The notes beneath the pieces were generated by a model, which was not told where the DNA came from, did not search any database, and saw only the letters and a list, made by a program, of their open reading frames with translations. Below, in pieces: positions 5,908 to 6,552 of a stretch of 6,552 bases of DNA. Location of the stretch: positions 1 through 6,552 of the forward strand of contig JAKSDN010001472.1 of assembly GCA_022360075.1 (NCBI GenBank), in the 5' to 3' direction. Position 1 is the first letter of the stretch. Every line of letters begins with the position of its first letter. Source of the stretch: Kiloniellales bacterium. GTDB lineage: Bacteria > Pseudomonadota > Alphaproteobacteria > Kiloniellales > JAKSDN01. The translations under genes were made by a program, and so were the position numbers.

Positions 5908-6552
5908 ATGGCCACGGCGAACTTGGCGGTCGAGCCATTGGAGGCGACGCATTCGCTGAAGGATCGTATCTACGATCGTCTGAAGAGTGCGATCTGCGCG
6001 ATGAACATCTACGCCGAGGACGCGGTGCTGCGCCTCGACGAGCGCGAGCTTTCCGAGCGCCTGGCGATCAGCCGCACACCGATCCGCGAAGCCCTGGCCC
6101 GCCTGGAGCAGGAAGGCCTGGTGCGCATCGTGCCGCGCAAGGGCGTGTTCATCGTGCGCAAGACCAAGGCCGAGATCCTGGAGATGATCACCGTCTGGGC
6201 GGCCCTGGAGAGCATGGCGGCAAGGCTGATCACCCAGCAGGCCTCCGACGAGGAGATCGCGTCTTTGCGGGCGCTCTTTGCCACCTTCCAGGGCGGCCAG
6301 GTGCAAGCCCAGATCGACGAATACTCGGAGACCAACATCGCCTTTCATCAGGCGATCTTGAAGATGAGCCGCTGCGCGCTATTGACCGATATCGCCGATG
6401 GGCTGTTCATTCACATGCGCTCGATCCGCGCGCGCACGATCGGCGAGGACGACCGGGCGGCGCGCTCGATCATCGACCATCTGCACATCATCGAGGCCCT
6501 GGAGGCACGCGACACCGAGCTGGCCGAACGCCTGGTGCGCGAACACACCCTC
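5908..6552 (+). CDS. GntR-family transcriptional regulator, FCD (FadR-type) subfamily, 3' partial
   Basis: The 215 visible residues reach the window end without a stop; FadR-type proteins are usually 220-250 residues, so only a short tail is missing. The N-terminal winged helix (about 16-84) has the GntR signature with ELSERLAISRTPIREALARL (47-66) and the wing RIVPRKGVFIV (73-83). The FCD ligand-binding domain follows from about 90, with ALESMAARL, then NIAFH (Asn133, His137), His181 and His213 as candidate metal or ligand residues; the first position is usually Asp and is Asn here. The protein would bind a small carboxylate and release DNA. It is divergent from the synthetase operon, with a strong inverted repeat between them, so it most likely represses that operon and perhaps itself. 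The ATG at 5908 is preceded by GAGCGGGG at 7 nt; an in-frame GTG at 5851 would add 19 residues and looks less likely. Confidence 0.9.
   Translation, partial: MATANLAVEPLEATHSLKDRIYDRLKSAICAMNIYAEDAVLRLDERELSERLAISRTPIREALARLEQEGLVRIVPRKGVFIVRKTKAEILEMITVWAALESMAARLITQQASDEEIASLRALFATFQGGQVQAQIDEYSETNIAFHQAILKMSRCALLTDIADGLFIHMRSIRARTIGEDDRAARSIIDHLHIIEALEARDTELAERLVREHTL

Overview
The window is GC-rich DNA from an unnamed bacterium, most likely an alphaproteobacterium, possibly Rhodospirillales-like. This rests on three things: a strong G/C bias at third codon positions, an intergenic palindromic repeat whose spurious translations (VIAGLDPAI and LDHRVKPGDD) are typical of alphaproteobacterial genomes, and a GntR/FCD regulator divergent from a metabolic operon. 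The taxon is inferred, not proven.

Layout. Positions 2-1414 (+) hold the 3' part of a large fusion enzyme: the C-terminal end of an AMP-forming acyl ligase, an acyl-carrier domain and a PlsC-type acyltransferase. A palindromic repeat (1523-1610) lies between this gene and the convergent minus-strand genes. Reading the minus strand from right to left, these are a two-subunit ADP-forming acyl-CoA synthetase of the succinyl-CoA synthetase family (beta 5716-4541, alpha 4541-3666), an unrecognised 83-residue protein (3366-3115), a ketopantoate-reductase-family oxidoreductase (3004-1973) and a 53-residue small protein (1823-1662). From 5908 (+) to the window end runs a GntR-family regulator with an FCD ligand domain, cut off at its C-terminus.

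How the genes work together. The regulator and the synthetase are divergent across 191 bp. That gap holds a well-formed promoter for the synthetase whose -10 and spacer are covered by the inverted repeat TTGGTAT-N5-ATACCAA, with the core palindrome TGGTATACCA. This is a convincing candidate for the regulator's operator, suggesting substrate-induced control of the synthetase. Both subunits keep the catalytic residues of succinyl-CoA synthetase (phospho-His, EINP, LD, GEIGG) but differ in several motifs that are nearly invariant in true SucC/SucD, including the loops near CoA and the carboxylate substrate. The pair is therefore probably a specialised paralogue acting on another carboxylate rather than the TCA-cycle enzyme. 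The reductase downstream could act in the same pathway, but that is only suggested by strand and proximity.

The most interesting points are the divergent synthetase with its likely operator, the ligase-ACP-acyltransferase fusion, and the repeat, whose two halves differ only by base-pair-preserving changes. No rRNA, tRNA, CRISPR array, insertion sequence or phage gene was seen.
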